Assembly: GCF_015453285.1 (NCBI RefSeq)
Contig: NZ_JADLZT010000003.1
Location: forward strand, 310,001 to 374,000
Direction: 5' to 3'
Source: Lysobacter niastensis
GTDB taxonomy: Bacteria; Pseudomonadota; Gammaproteobacteria; Xanthomonadales; Xanthomonadaceae
DNA length: 64,000 bases
The first letter of the stretch is position 1; every line of letters starts with the position of its first letter. Made by a program: the position numbers and the translations under genes. Below, piece by piece: positions 29,755 through 39,561 of the stretch. The notes under the pieces were generated by a model. That model was not told the origin of the DNA. It saw only the letters and a list, made by a program, of their open reading frames with translations, and did not search any database.

Positions 29755-29814
29755 CGAGCCTCCGCCTGTGTGATCGTGGATCCCTGCTTCCCCGGAACCG
29801 AGCCCGTCCAACGC

Positions 29815-30303
29815 CTACGTCCCCGGCAGCACCAGCTGGCTGCGCAGCAACGTATCGTTCTTGTTGGACGTCGGAAAATCGAAACTGCCTTCACCGGCGC
29901 GGATGATCGCGTTCACCAGCGCACCCGCTTCGGGGGTCGTGGCCGGCTTTCCGCGGATGAAGAAGAATGTCGCGCCCTTGGCCGGATCCCTGGGCAGGTA
30001 GATCCCGCAGTCGAAAGGCGTGGTGTAGGCGAACTCGGGTTGCCTGGGCGGCACCACGTTCATCTCGACGCAGTGGCTGCCACCGATGAGATAGATGGCG
30101 CGCGCGTCCTCGTACTTCTGCACGTACTCGCCAGCGCGCAGCGTGAACGTGGCCGCCTTCTCCCTGTAGACGTAGTCCTGCTGCAGGGAATACCGCGCGC
30201 CGTCGGCCACCGCATCCAGCATCTTCGGGTACACGTGCTTGGCCGCGGCAGTACCGGCCAAAGCCGTCATCAGCGCGACAGACGCCCACGACCGTCCCTT
30301 CAA
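29815..30303 (-). CDS. Secreted hypothetical protein
   Basis: A 162-residue protein with a signal peptide (MKGRSWASVALMTALAGTAAA). The mature part is beta-rich with AIYLIGGSHCVEMNVVPP and a later FDCGIYLPRD, providing two cysteines. No catalytic or binding motif is evident, and the family is not recognised. It is likely periplasmic. The downstream DUF2185 gene begins 60 bases after it on the same strand. Confidence 0.75.
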   Translation of the reverse strand: MKGRSWASVALMTALAGTAAAKHVYPKMLDAVADGARYSLQQDYVYREKAATFTLRAGEYVQKYEDARAIYLIGGSHCVEMNVVPPRQPEFAYTTPFDCGIYLPRDPAKGATFFFIRGKPATTPEAGALVNAIIRAGEGSFDFPTSNKNDTLLRSQLVLPGT

Positions 30304-30426
30304 GTCCGCCCCCGGATCATGTTGTTCAGGACCGCCGTGCGGCGGCCCTCCCCTGGGTCCGATCGTACATGCGGGCGATGCGGCTTGCAGCAGCCGTGTT
30401 GCCTACCCTGCCGGAGACGGTTGCGA

Positions 30427-30777
30427 TCAAAGCTCGCGGCCGCGAGGCCGCAGCCATTCCAGGTCGCGCAGGGCCGCGTCGTAGGCGAGCTCGAGTTGCA
30501 GCACGCGCATCCGGGCCTGCTCGCGGGCTTCGATGGGCAGGTGCGCGATGCGGTCGGGGTGGTACTCGGCGACCTTGGCACGGAATGCAGCCTCGATCGT
30601 TTCGCGGGCGGCGTCCGGTGCTATCCCGAGTTCCTCGTGCCACATCACGGCCTGTTGCCCCGGCACCGGCGGCGGCGAGGAAGCGCGGCCCGCGCGCAGG
30701 CTGGGCCACATCACCGCCACCAGCCAGTAGCCCAGTACGCCGCAGCCGATGATCACCGCCAGTTCGGTGCCGGTCAT
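30427..30777 (-). CDS. Membrane-anchored J-domain protein
   Basis: A 116-residue protein with one N-terminal transmembrane helix (LAVIIGCGVLGYWLVAVMWP) and a cytosolic J-domain: EELGIAPDAARETIEAAFRAKVAEYHPDRIAHL, with the obligatory HPD tripeptide intact. The J-domain recruits and stimulates a DnaK-type Hsp70, so this anchors Hsp70 activity at the inner membrane. The protein lacks the Gly/Phe and zinc-finger regions of DnaJ. It overlaps the upstream membrane-protein gene by four bases, so it is the third gene of an operon with the DUF2167 gene. Confidence 0.9.
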   Translation of the reverse strand: MTGTELAVIIGCGVLGYWLVAVMWPSLRAGRASSPPPVPGQQAVMWHEELGIAPDAARETIEAAFRAKVAEYHPDRIAHLPIEAREQARMRVLQLELAYDAALRDLEWLRPRGREL

Positions 30778-31490
30778 TTCAGGGTCTCCAGGCGTTGTTT
30801 TGCATCCAGAAGGCGCTGCTCGAGCGGTGCTCCGTCACCGGCGAAATCCATCGCGTAATCCAGGCGTTGGCCGATGCGCGTACCGATGCCGGCGACCTCG
30901 TCCGCATCGAGCAGATGGCGCGCGACATCCATGGCATTGCCGTGCAGGCCCCGGCGCAGCGACAGCCGGCGCACGACGTTGATCGCGTGCGGCGGGCAGC
31001 ACAGGAGCTCGAACCCCATCGTGAGCGCCTGCCGTCTGTCCAGTTCGTACGCGCGCCGATAGCGCCACAGCTGCATCGCAACGACCAGGCAGGTGCCGTA
31101 GATCAATGCTGCCAGCGCAAGCAGCGCCAGCGGATGCGCGAAGCGCCAGAGCAGCGCCGGCAAGACCAGTAGTTGAAGCGCCCACAGCAGCCAGCACGCG
31201 GGCTTGAGCGCCGACAGCGCGGCGATGAAGTGGCCAAGCCCGGCCCAGTGTTCGCGCGCCTGGCCTTCGCCATTGCCCAGCCAGGTCACGCGGAACATGG
31301 CGTCGGCGGGACGCAGCGGATCGGGCAGGAACAGGCGCCGTCCGCGAAACTCCAGCGCGCTGCCGGTCGTGGCTCGCCAGCGACGGCCACGCACCATCGC
31401 TACCTCGTCGTAATGCAGCAGCAGCGTGGCGTCCTGCAGGTACAACGCGAGGACGCCCGCCACCAGCAGCACTTCCATCGGCAGGTTCAT
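30774..31490 (-). CDS. Hypothetical membrane protein in the DUF2167 operon
   Basis: A 238-residue protein with an N-terminal helix (EVLLVAGVLALYLQDATLLL) and two close hydrophobic segments near the middle (PACWLLWALQLLVLPALLWRFA, PLALLALAALIYGTCLVVAM), followed by a C-terminal soluble domain. The central soluble part includes FRVTWLGNGEG. No family is recognised. It overlaps both neighbours by four bases: the upstream DUF2167 gene and the downstream J-domain gene. Coupling suggests a shared membrane function. Confidence 0.8.
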   Translation of the reverse strand: MNLPMEVLLVAGVLALYLQDATLLLHYDEVAMVRGRRWRATTGSALEFRGRRLFLPDPLRPADAMFRVTWLGNGEGQAREHWAGLGHFIAALSALKPACWLLWALQLLVLPALLWRFAHPLALLALAALIYGTCLVVAMQLWRYRRAYELDRRQALTMGFELLCCPPHAINVVRRLSLRRGLHGNAMDVARHLLDADEVAGIGTRIGQRLDYAMDFAGDGAPLEQRLLDAKQRLETLK

Positions 31491-32359
31491 TCCGCCGGCT
31501 GTTCCTTCTTGCCAGCGAAGAACTTGCGGACCGCCGCCCAGCCGCCCGCCACTCCGATAAGCAGCAGCTTCCAGGCCTTGGCCAGGAACACCGCGATCGC
31601 CGCGAAGAAGCCCTTCTTCGACGCCACCGCGGCGGCACCGCCGGTGATCAGCGCGGCGAGGCCGTACTCGGCGACATGGTCGCCCGGCTTGAACTCCGCG
31701 TACTTCTCGCCGGAGTTGAACGAATAGCCGGGCAGCACCTTCTTGAACTGCGTGATGGCGGCATCGAGGCCATCCGGGTCGGACACGACGATCACTTCCA
31801 TCACGCCGCGGCGGCCGAGCAGGCGCGTGTTGTAGTTGACCACCTTGTTGTGCGATTGCATTCCCTCAGCCAGGATCGCCCACTCCAGCAGGTTGGTCTG
31901 CTTGTCGTACTGCGGCTTGAAGCTCCAGCCGACGATGTTGAACGTCTCCCAGCCACGCTGTTTGCGCTCGACGTTGGATTCCGCCGTACCTTCCTTCACG
32001 GAATCGAGGATGGCGTCGGCATCGAGTTCTTCTTTGTCCTCGATGTAACCGACCTCGTTGAAGCGGAAGAACGAGAGCCACTCCATGTCCTTCGGCGCCA
32101 GCGTGTACTCCTCGGCGTCGGTCGGCGGGTTCTCAAGCATCTCGTTGAGCTTGCGGGTGCCGTCCGCGTCGAGGAAGGCATAGCCTTCCGGCACGTCGAT
32201 GACCGCCTTGTCGCCCACCTTGCCCTTGGCCGGGCCTACCTGCCACGGCAGGTCGCCGATGTCGCCGTTGCCCTGTGCTTCCTGTGCCGCTGCAGGCATG
32301 ACGACCGCTGCCAGCGCGAACGCAGCCGCCGCCAGCACCGCAAAAAGATGCTTCCGCAT
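31487..32359 (-). CDS. DUF2167 family membrane protein
   Basis: A 290-residue protein with a signal sequence (MRKHLFAVLAAAAFALAAVVMPAAA), a soluble DUF2167 domain with IDVPEGYAFLDADGTRKLNEM, WLSFFRFNEVGYIEDKE and WEILAEG-type motifs, and one or two C-terminal helices (GLAALITGGAAAVASKKGFFAAIAVFLAKAWKLLLIGVAGG). It is an inner-membrane protein with a large periplasmic domain. The family is of unknown function and is found in many proteobacteria. As the first gene of a coupled operon, it is followed by a membrane protein and a J-domain protein, a link to protein quality control that is inference. Confidence 0.9.
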   Translation of the reverse strand: MRKHLFAVLAAAAFALAAVVMPAAAQEAQGNGDIGDLPWQVGPAKGKVGDKAVIDVPEGYAFLDADGTRKLNEMLENPPTDAEEYTLAPKDMEWLSFFRFNEVGYIEDKEELDADAILDSVKEGTAESNVERKQRGWETFNIVGWSFKPQYDKQTNLLEWAILAEGMQSHNKVVNYNTRLLGRRGVMEVIVVSDPDGLDAAITQFKKVLPGYSFNSGEKYAEFKPGDHVAEYGLAALITGGAAAVASKKGFFAAIAVFLAKAWKLLLIGVAGGWAAVRKFFAGKKEQPAE

Positions 32360-32627
32360 GAATCCCCCTGTCGATGTACCGCCTGGATGCGGACGATCCC
32401 CATCGTCCGCATCCCCCTGCGGCAAGCCTAGGGGTTGCATGCGGGACGTGGCAACCCGTGAAGCCCGTCGCAGAATCGGCGCGCGCGGCTCATTCCGCCG
32501 CCGTATTCAGCCTTCGATACACATGCCCATAACGGCCGCTGCCCCAGAGTCCCTGCCGGAGGGGTCCCCCTTGCATGCGTATCGGCCGCGTCACGGGCCG
32601 GGCATGGCTATCCCCGGAGATCGAGAC

Positions 32628-33032
32628 ATGGATGCGGAAGTGGCGATGGCGCGCATGCGCCCCTGGCTGGCGGCGCTGGCGATCGTGAGCCTGATGGCGG
32701 CCAGCACATCGGCGGCGGAACGCGTGGCGTTCGCACACGGCATGACCTCGGCGACGCTCTCTGGCCAGGTTGGCGAGGGCAGGAGCTACGTGCTCGGCGC
32801 CAAGGCCGGGCAAACGATGACGGTCGCGCTGAAATCGACCCCGGACGTCTACTTCAACGTGATGGCGCCCGGCAACGACACCGCCATCGTCAACACCTCG
32901 ATCACCGGCGAGACCACGTGGAGCGGCAAACTGCCGGCGACGGGCGACTACACCGTGCAGGTCTACCAGATGCGTGCGGCCGTGCGGCAAGGCAAGAACC
33001 CGAAGTACGCGGTGACATTCACCATCCATTAG
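32628..33032 (+). CDS. Secreted protein resembling g-type lysozyme inhibitors (PliG-like)
   Basis: A 134-residue protein with a signal peptide ending near SAAER. The mature domain has GQTMTVALKSTPDVYFNVMAPG and a C-terminal GDYTVQVYQMRAAVRQGKNPKYAVTFTI. The YxVQVYxMRAAxRxG segment resembles periplasmic PliG lysozyme inhibitors and related beta-sandwich proteins. I assign this by memory of the motif, so confidence is moderate. If correct, it protects peptidoglycan from host or predator lysozyme. It is followed by two VOC genes on the same strand, 10 bases away from the first. Confidence 0.6.
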   Translation: MDAEVAMARMRPWLAALAIVSLMAASTSAAERVAFAHGMTSATLSGQVGEGRSYVLGAKAGQTMTVALKSTPDVYFNVMAPGNDTAIVNTSITGETTWSGKLPATGDYTVQVYQMRAAVRQGKNPKYAVTFTIH

Positions 33033-33042
33033 CGAGGGTGTC

Positions 33043-33414
33043 ATGGAGCGCAATGCGGTCGGCTGGTTCGAGATCTACGTGCAGGACATGGCGCGTGCGA
33101 AAGCGTTCTACGAGGCCGTGTTCGGCACGAAGCTCGAACGACTGGAGAGCCCGGGCATCGAGATGTGGGCGTTCCCGATGAAGCCCGATGGCGGCGGCGC
33201 CGCCGGTTCGCTCGTGAAGTACGAGGGCTACCCTTCCGGCGGCAACAGCACGCTGGTGTACTTCAGCTGCGCGGACTGCGCGAACGAAGCCAGGCGCGCG
33301 GCAGACAGCGGCGGCAAGGTCTTCAAGGAAAAGTTCTCCATCGGCCCCTACGGTTTCATCGCGCTGGTGACCGACACGGAAGGCAACATGATCGGGCTGC
33401 ACTCGATGCAGTAG
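33043..33414 (+). CDS. VOC family protein (first of tandem pair)
   Basis: A 123-residue single VOC domain: VGWFEIYVQDMARAKAFYEAVFG at the start and FIALVTDTEGNMIGLHS at the end. The usual first-strand histidine is replaced (GWFEIYV), as in the putative-enzyme branch, so metal coordination may differ from glyoxalase I. The function is unknown; the family binds small molecules. It begins 10 bases after the PliG-like gene and lies 19 bases before a second VOC gene, so the three may be one transcript. Confidence 0.88.
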   Translation: MERNAVGWFEIYVQDMARAKAFYEAVFGTKLERLESPGIEMWAFPMKPDGGGAAGSLVKYEGYPSGGNSTLVYFSCADCANEARRAADSGGKVFKEKFSIGPYGFIALVTDTEGNMIGLHSMQ

Positions 33415-33433
33415 CGGAAGGGAGGGTGGCGCG

Positions 33434-33838
33434 ATGTCCAGCGGAATCCGTTCCGTCGAACTCGATCACCTCATCGTGCCTTGCCGCGACCGTGTCGCTG
33501 CGGCGAAGCAGCTGGCCGGTCTGCTCGGTGTGCCCTGGTCCGAATCAGGGCTCGGGCCGTTCTCGCCCGTGTACGTCAACGACGGGCTGACGCTCGATTT
33601 CGACCAGACCGAAGAACCTTTCCCGATCGGGCACTACGCATTCCGCGTCAGCGAGGATGTCTTCGATGCGGTCCTCGGCCGTATGCGTGCAGCCGGCATC
33701 ACCTACCGCAGCACGCCGCAGGGGCCCGCCGACATGCAGGTCAACGCCGGCTACGGCGGCCGCATCGTCTACTGGAGCGAGCCCGACGGACACTACTGGG
33801 AGATCCTGACGGTCAGCTATGCGCGGCGGCCCGAATGA
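33434..33838 (+). CDS. VOC family protein (second of tandem pair)
   Basis: A 134-residue VOC domain with VELDHLIVPCRDRVAAAKQLAG at the start, keeping the metal-ligand histidine, and YWSEPDGHYWEILTVSY at the end with the second histidine and the glutamate. The full ligand set suggests a metal-dependent lyase or dioxygenase-like fold. The substrate is unknown. It is only distantly similar to the upstream VOC protein, so they are not a recent duplication. The pair is a candidate detoxification unit. Confidence 0.88.
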   Translation: MSSGIRSVELDHLIVPCRDRVAAAKQLAGLLGVPWSESGLGPFSPVYVNDGLTLDFDQTEEPFPIGHYAFRVSEDVFDAVLGRMRAAGITYRSTPQGPADMQVNAGYGGRIVYWSEPDGHYWEILTVSYARRPE

Positions 33839-33941
33839 CTCCACGGCGGTAGTCGTCGTGAGCCATCGCGTTGCCCCGGTGAACGCGCAACGGCTACGCT
33901 GACGGTCGGGGCCTCGGGGAAAGGTCCGTCGGGGAAGAAAC

Positions 33942-34559
33942 ATGATCGGATCGATCAGGGCCGTGGCAGGCGCAGGTTTGCTTCTGCTCGCTTCGGGTGC
34001 GTGGGCTGCGCACGACAACGCCGCAAGCGCCGTGCAGACGGCGGGCGGCGCGCCGAACACGCCGGCGATCGAGTACTACGACTTGTCCGGAAACAACCTG
34101 CGCGAGCTGCGCAAGGATCTGGAACTGCGCCGCCCGCGCGATCAGTACGGCGAGCCCTACGACGGCTATACCGATTGGCATGTCAGCTGGTCGTACCGGC
34201 TGTCCGGCAGCGGGAAGAATTGCCGGGTGGAGTCCCTCGATACCGAACTGAAAGTCGGCATGAAGCTGCCCCGCTGGACACCACCCGCCGATGCATCGAA
34301 AGTCCTGGTTGCGGCCTGGGAGCGATACAGCACCGCACTCCGACATCATGAGGACGGGCATCACGCCCTCGCCGTCGAGGCGGAAACGGAACTCGTGCGC
34401 CGCCTGGCCGATCGCAGCGGAAGCTCAGGCTGCGACGCCCTCGCCCGGCAGATCGACAAGGCCGCCGATTCCATCCTGGGCGAGTACGAAATCAAGCAGG
34501 CGGAGTACGACCTGGTCACCGACCACGGTGCGAAGCAGGGAGTTCAGCTCTCCATGTAG
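33942..34559 (+). CDS. DUF922 secreted zinc-protease-like protein
   Basis: A 205-residue protein with a signal peptide (AVAGAGLLLLASGAWAAH) and a DUF922 domain: DGYTDWHVSWSYRL, then ALRHHEDGHHALAVEAETEL. The HHEDGHH segment fits an HExxH zinc site with an adjacent glutamate ligand, the feature for which the family is regarded as a predicted protease. Two cysteines (KNCRVESL, SSGCDALA) could pair. It is located in the periplasm or outside the cell. It is a single gene, convergent with the cupin gene. Confidence 0.88.
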   Translation: MIGSIRAVAGAGLLLLASGAWAAHDNAASAVQTAGGAPNTPAIEYYDLSGNNLRELRKDLELRRPRDQYGEPYDGYTDWHVSWSYRLSGSGKNCRVESLDTELKVGMKLPRWTPPADASKVLVAAWERYSTALRHHEDGHHALAVEAETELVRRLADRSGSSGCDALARQIDKAADSILGEYEIKQAEYDLVTDHGAKQGVQLSM

Positions 34560-34604
34560 GTTGCGCTGCAGCCGCGCCGCGACGAGCCGCGCGCGGGCGG
34601 AGGC

Positions 34605-35021
34605 TCACTTGCCCACGAGGAGAGGCTTTCCTTTTTCCACGATGTAGGTGGCGAGTTCGGCGGCGTTGCCGCTGCCGGCATTCTTCACCGAGTGGATCGC
34701 TCCGGCCGGGATGAACAGCACGTCACCGGACTTGAGGGTCACCGGCGACTGGCCCTCCACCTGGTATTCCATCGCGCCTTCGATCGCGTAGACGATCTCT
34801 TCTCCCGGATGGCTGTGCGCAGGCACCGCCGCACCGGGGGCGAAATCGACGTGGACCTGGATGACCTCTCGCCCGGGCGCCGACAGGTCATGCCGCTGGA
34901 GGTCGGTGCGTTTGATTCCCGGCCACGACTGCGGCTTCGCCTGCTGGGCTTCGGCAGCAGCGAACGGGAACAGCACGGCAAGCGCAACGGTGGCCGATGC
35001 AACGGCGAGGCTGGTCTTCAT
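34605..35021 (-). CDS. Secreted cupin-domain protein
   Basis: A 138-residue protein with a signal peptide ending AAAEA and a single cupin fold: PAHSHPGEEIVYAIEGAMEYQ, then GDVLFIPAGAIHSVKN. The HxH(x)nE and later H ligands of a metal-binding cupin are present. Small exported cupins of this type include quercetinase-like and dioxygenase-like proteins with unknown substrates. The start is at 35021, where the signal begins. It is followed upstream by an outer-membrane-type gene at 35174, 150 bases away. Confidence 0.88.
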   Translation of the reverse strand: MKTSLAVASATVALAVLFPFAAAEAQQAKPQSWPGIKRTDLQRHDLSAPGREVIQVHVDFAPGAAVPAHSHPGEEIVYAIEGAMEYQVEGQSPVTLKSGDVLFIPAGAIHSVKNAGSGNAAELATYIVEKGKPLLVGK

Positions 35022-35173
35022 GAGGGCCTTCGAACCTTGAGTGGACGACGCATGCATTAGACGTTGCGTTTGTAGCGCAGCTTTGTCGGCTGGCGGCGCG
35101 TTTGTATCCGCGTGTGTCGGCACGCCTGCACTACACAGTGGCGCACGGCGTTCCCGGCGAAGCGTGGGTCGAG

Positions 35174-35977
35174 TCATCCGTTGCCCTGCTTCGGATACAA
35201 CAGCGTCAGCGTGAAGCGCAGACCCCATTCGGGAGCGAGCTCCGGCGCCTGCGCGTACCAGATGACACCGCCTTGCACACTGAACATCTGCCGGCGCGCG
35301 GGAATGACCTGGCTGATGCCGAGATTGACCGGCACTGTCCATTCGCCCTGCTTCCAGTCGTAGGTGGCTTCGGTATTCATCGTCACCGTGCGTCCCGGGC
35401 CGATCCGCTTCGCGACAAATGGCTGCAGGAACGTGGCGCTGATATCGCGCCCGTCGCCACCACCGACCGAGACGATGTGGTTGACCAGTCCACCGTAGGT
35501 CCATCCGCGGCTCGTCTGGCGCAGCGCCACGGCCGTGGGACCGATGCCCCATCGATCGCTGCCCAGCAGATCGTCGCTGGCGGTCGGCAGCAGGAACACC
35601 GGGCCAGCGCCCCAGGTCCAGCCGCTGCCGGTCACCGCCTTGGGCGAGAAGAACAGACTCTGCATCACGTTGCCGATGCCGGACTGGTCGCCGGCCCCGG
35701 GAATGATCCCGTGCTGATCGATGAGCGGGACGATGGTGCGCGAGATCAGGTTCCAGTCCTCGCCGATCGAGAAGGGAATCACCGGCTGGATGTTCAGTCG
35801 CAGGCGCTCGCCATCGCCGGCAACGCCGGCACCGTGCTCGTGGTTGAACTGGAACGGGACGCTGGTGAGGCTGGCGATGGGATTGGAGAGCTGCCTGGCG
35901 ACCTCGTCGGCATTCTGCGCGAAACATGGCGCGCACGCGGCTGTCCACAACGTCATCGTGGTGAGTGTTTTCTTCAT
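35174..35977 (-). CDS. Outer-membrane transporter-like protein (MetA-pathway phenol degradation family)
   Basis: A 267-residue protein with a signal peptide (MKKTLTTMTLWTAACAPCFA). The mature part is made of amphipathic beta strands alternating with Gly-rich turns: RLNIQPVIPFSIGEDWNLISRTIVPLI, GIGNVMQSLFFSPK, and a final WGLRFTLTLLYPK. This is the pattern of the transporter family once named for phenol degradation, a beta-barrel in the outer membrane. Transport is inferred. Start 35977 is preferred over an in-frame upstream ATG because it places the signal at the N terminus. Confidence 0.78.
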   Translation of the reverse strand: MKKTLTTMTLWTAACAPCFAQNADEVARQLSNPIASLTSVPFQFNHEHGAGVAGDGERLRLNIQPVIPFSIGEDWNLISRTIVPLIDQHGIIPGAGDQSGIGNVMQSLFFSPKAVTGSGWTWGAGPVFLLPTASDDLLGSDRWGIGPTAVALRQTSRGWTYGGLVNHIVSVGGGDGRDISATFLQPFVAKRIGPGRTVTMNTEATYDWKQGEWTVPVNLGISQVIPARRQMFSVQGGVIWYAQAPELAPEWGLRFTLTLLYPKQGNG

Positions 35978-36119
35978 GCAAGGCTGCGAGTCGAGGAGTG
36001 GCCCCTCATGGAGCAGATCGCGTGCCAACCACGACGAATCGACGCTCCTCGATGCAAGCCCCTGATGCAATGGGACTTTGCCGCGCAACTACGGAAACGC
36101 TGCACGATCTGACGACAGG

Positions 36120-36194
36120 CATTGGTGGCTGGAAGCCACCAATGTTGGCGGATGTGTGGCTGCCTTGATGGAATCGCCGGGGCGTCGCGCCCCG
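36120..36194 (-). terminator. Two hairpins downstream of the lysoplasmalogenase gene
   Basis: A perfect 11-bp stem CATTGGTGGCT/AGCCACCAATG with a 3-base loop (36120-36144) and a second GGGGCG/CGCCCC stem near 36179-36193 lie directly after the lysoplasmalogenase stop. Neither is followed by a T-run, so termination by them is uncertain. Confidence 0.4.
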
Positions 36195-36851
36195 TCAAAC
36201 CATGGCGAGCGCGCTCCCCACCGAGCAGGCCAGCACTAACTGCGCGGCGTAGTACAACGGCAGGCCCCACGCCCGGTTGGTGAAACCCGGAGCGACGAAG
36301 CGATCTCGCGCCACCGAAATGTCGGAGGCGGCAAACGCGATGGCGCCGGCCGCAAGCGCCCAGGCGCCGGATGCGGGGCTTGCGGCAATGGCCAGCGAGC
36401 ACATCGCGACGATCGCCGCCACATAGGCGGACACCGCGACACGGTAGAACGGCGACAGATGCGGCCACAGCCAGCGCAGGACGATCCCGCCCACGCAGGC
36501 CATCGCCAGGAAGCCCACGGCGAGCGCGATGCGACTCGACGGCAATTGCGCGAACGCGGCGGCGAACGCGACGTGCGCCAGCAGGAACGCGCCGATGCCG
36601 AACAGGAAGATGCGGCTTCGCGCCGACAACAACAGCGCGTCGCCCACCCAGCTCAGTACGAGTGCCACGAGCACCAGTCGGCCGTAGTGCGTGTCGGATG
36701 CACCCAGCTGCAACGCGAGAAGCACGAACGCCGTGCTCGCGGCGAGCTTGAAGATCGCGCGACCCAGGCGCCAATGACGCGATTCCGCCCAGACCAGCGC
36801 GGCGGTCGCCGTCGCGCAGGCGATCAGCCAGAGTGTCGTACCGGTCCCCAT
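36195..36851 (-). CDS. YhhN-family lysoplasmalogenase
   Basis: A 218-residue membrane protein of about eight hydrophobic segments. SWVGDALLL near residue 66 and FAASDISVARDRF near residue 175 are the two conserved Asp-containing motifs of the YhhN (TMEM86) family, which hydrolyse the vinyl-ether bond of lysoplasmalogens. Bacterial substrates are uncertain, since most gammaproteobacteria lack plasmalogens. The start at 36851 is the first ATG before the first helix; a 25-residue in-frame extension from 36926 overlaps the purA terminator and is unlikely. Confidence 0.88.
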   Translation of the reverse strand: MGTGTTLWLIACATATAALVWAESRHWRLGRAIFKLAASTAFVLLALQLGASDTHYGRLVLVALVLSWVGDALLLSARSRIFLFGIGAFLLAHVAFAAAFAQLPSSRIALAVGFLAMACVGGIVLRWLWPHLSPFYRVAVSAYVAAIVAMCSLAIAASPASGAWALAAGAIAFAASDISVARDRFVAPGFTNRAWGLPLYYAAQLVLACSVGSALAMV

Positions 36852-36930
36852 GCCCTGTGGCCTCCAGATGTCCTTATTCGAGCGGCCCGGCGAGCTTATG
36901 CAGGCCGCGCCCGCCCAACAAGTCACCCAG

Positions 36931-36958
36931 AAAAAGCCCCGCTTCCGCGGGGCTTTTC
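36931..36958 (-). terminator. Intrinsic terminator of purA
   Basis: GCCCCGC (36936-36942) pairs with GCGGGGC (36947-36953), flanked by A5 and T4. On the minus strand the stem is followed by TTTTT. It lies 24-51 bases after the purA stop and is bidirectional in form. Confidence 0.9.
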
Positions 36959-36981
36959 GTGCAGTCAGTCAGTGCAGCGGC

Positions 36982-38493
<1,512 letters not shown>

Positions 38494-38682
38494 CTACTGC
38501 CTCACCAGCCACAACGACAGCAGACCGACGCCCACTGCCACCGCGCCGACCAGCCGCAACAGGCGGTCGGGCAAGGCGTGGAGCTGCTCGGCGGCGCGCT
38601 TCCAGCCGCGCGGGGCGACGAAGAGGAACAGCCCCTCCAGCACCGCGACCAGGCACAGGGCCGACAACAGCTCGATCGACAT
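38494..38682 (-). CDS. DUF2065 family small membrane protein (YjeT)
   Basis: A 62-residue protein with two hydrophobic segments (IELLSALCLVAVLEGLFLFV and LLRLVGAVAVGVGLLSLWLV) and the loop APRGWKRAAEQL typical of DUF2065/YjeT. It is encoded right after hflC (15-base gap), the same position as yjeT in E. coli. The role is unknown; it probably resides in the inner membrane near HflKC. Confidence 0.9.
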   Translation of the reverse strand: MSIELLSALCLVAVLEGLFLFVAPRGWKRAAEQLHALPDRLLRLVGAVAVGVGLLSLWLVRQ

Positions 38683-38697
38683 CTGCAGGCGGCGCCG

Positions 38698-39561
38698 TCA
38701 GCGGTCGGACCTGAGGTACTGCAGGAACGGGTCGTCGCGGTCGAGCACGATCACGCCATCGCCGTCGGCAAACGAGCGGCGGTAGGCCTCGAGGCTGCGC
38801 TGGAATGCGTAGAACGAGGGATCCTTGTTGGCCGCGGCGGCATAGGCCTGCGCGGCAAGCGCATCGCCCTCGCCGCGCAGGCGCTGGGCATCGCGCTCGG
38901 CCTCGGCGACGATCACTTCCTTGTCGCGGTCGGCCTGGGCGCGCACGGTATTGGCCTGCTCGGCACCTTCCGCGCGCAGGCGGCTGGCGACCTGCTGGCG
39001 CTGCGCGCGCATGCGGCGGTAGACGTCCTGGATGACCTGGCTGTCGGTCGGCAGGTCGATCTGCTTGATGCGCATGTCGACGATGCGCACGCCCATGGTG
39101 GCGGCGCCTTCGTTGATCGCCTTGATCTGATGGCCGATGACCTCGGCGCGCGAGCCGGAGACCACCTGCTGCAGCGTGCGGGCGTTGATCTCGTTGCGCA
39201 GCGAGTCCTTGATGATCGGCGCCAGGCGTTGCACGGCCACCGATTCGTCGCCGCCGGTGGCGCGGTAGAACGCGCGCACGTCCTCGATCATGCCGACGGC
39301 GAAGAAGTCGACGCTGACGTCCTTGCGCTCGGAGGTGAGATAGCGCTCCGGCTCGGCGTCGAGCACCTGCAGGCGGCGATCGAACACGCGCGCGGTTTCG
39401 ACCAGCGGCCACTTGAAGTGCAGGCCGGGACCGATGTCGCTACGCGAGACGCGGCCGAAGTTGAGCACCATGCCGGTCTGGCCTTCGTTGACGACGAAGA
39501 CCGAGCCGAGCAGTGCGAGCAGTGCCGCCACGATCAGGGCGACCCACATGGAAATCCTCAT
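38698..39561 (-). CDS. hflC: HflC, SPFH-domain modulator of FtsH
   Basis: A 287-residue protein with one N-terminal membrane helix (WVALIVAALLALLGSVFVV) and a periplasmic SPFH/band-7 domain. NEGQTGMVLNFGRVSRSDIGPGLHFKWP is the conserved opening, followed by a long coiled coil (SRLRAEGAEQANTVRAQADRDK). With HflK it forms the large vault-like HflKC complex that surrounds FtsH in the inner membrane and limits its proteolysis. It overlaps hflK by four bases, so the partners are coupled. The FtsH gene lies in the same window at 45763. Confidence 0.97.
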   Translation of the reverse strand: MRISMWVALIVAALLALLGSVFVVNEGQTGMVLNFGRVSRSDIGPGLHFKWPLVETARVFDRRLQVLDAEPERYLTSERKDVSVDFFAVGMIEDVRAFYRATGGDESVAVQRLAPIIKDSLRNEINARTLQQVVSGSRAEVIGHQIKAINEGAATMGVRIVDMRIKQIDLPTDSQVIQDVYRRMRAQRQQVASRLRAEGAEQANTVRAQADRDKEVIVAEAERDAQRLRGEGDALAAQAYAAAANKDPSFYAFQRSLEAYRRSFADGDGVIVLDRDDPFLQYLRSDR

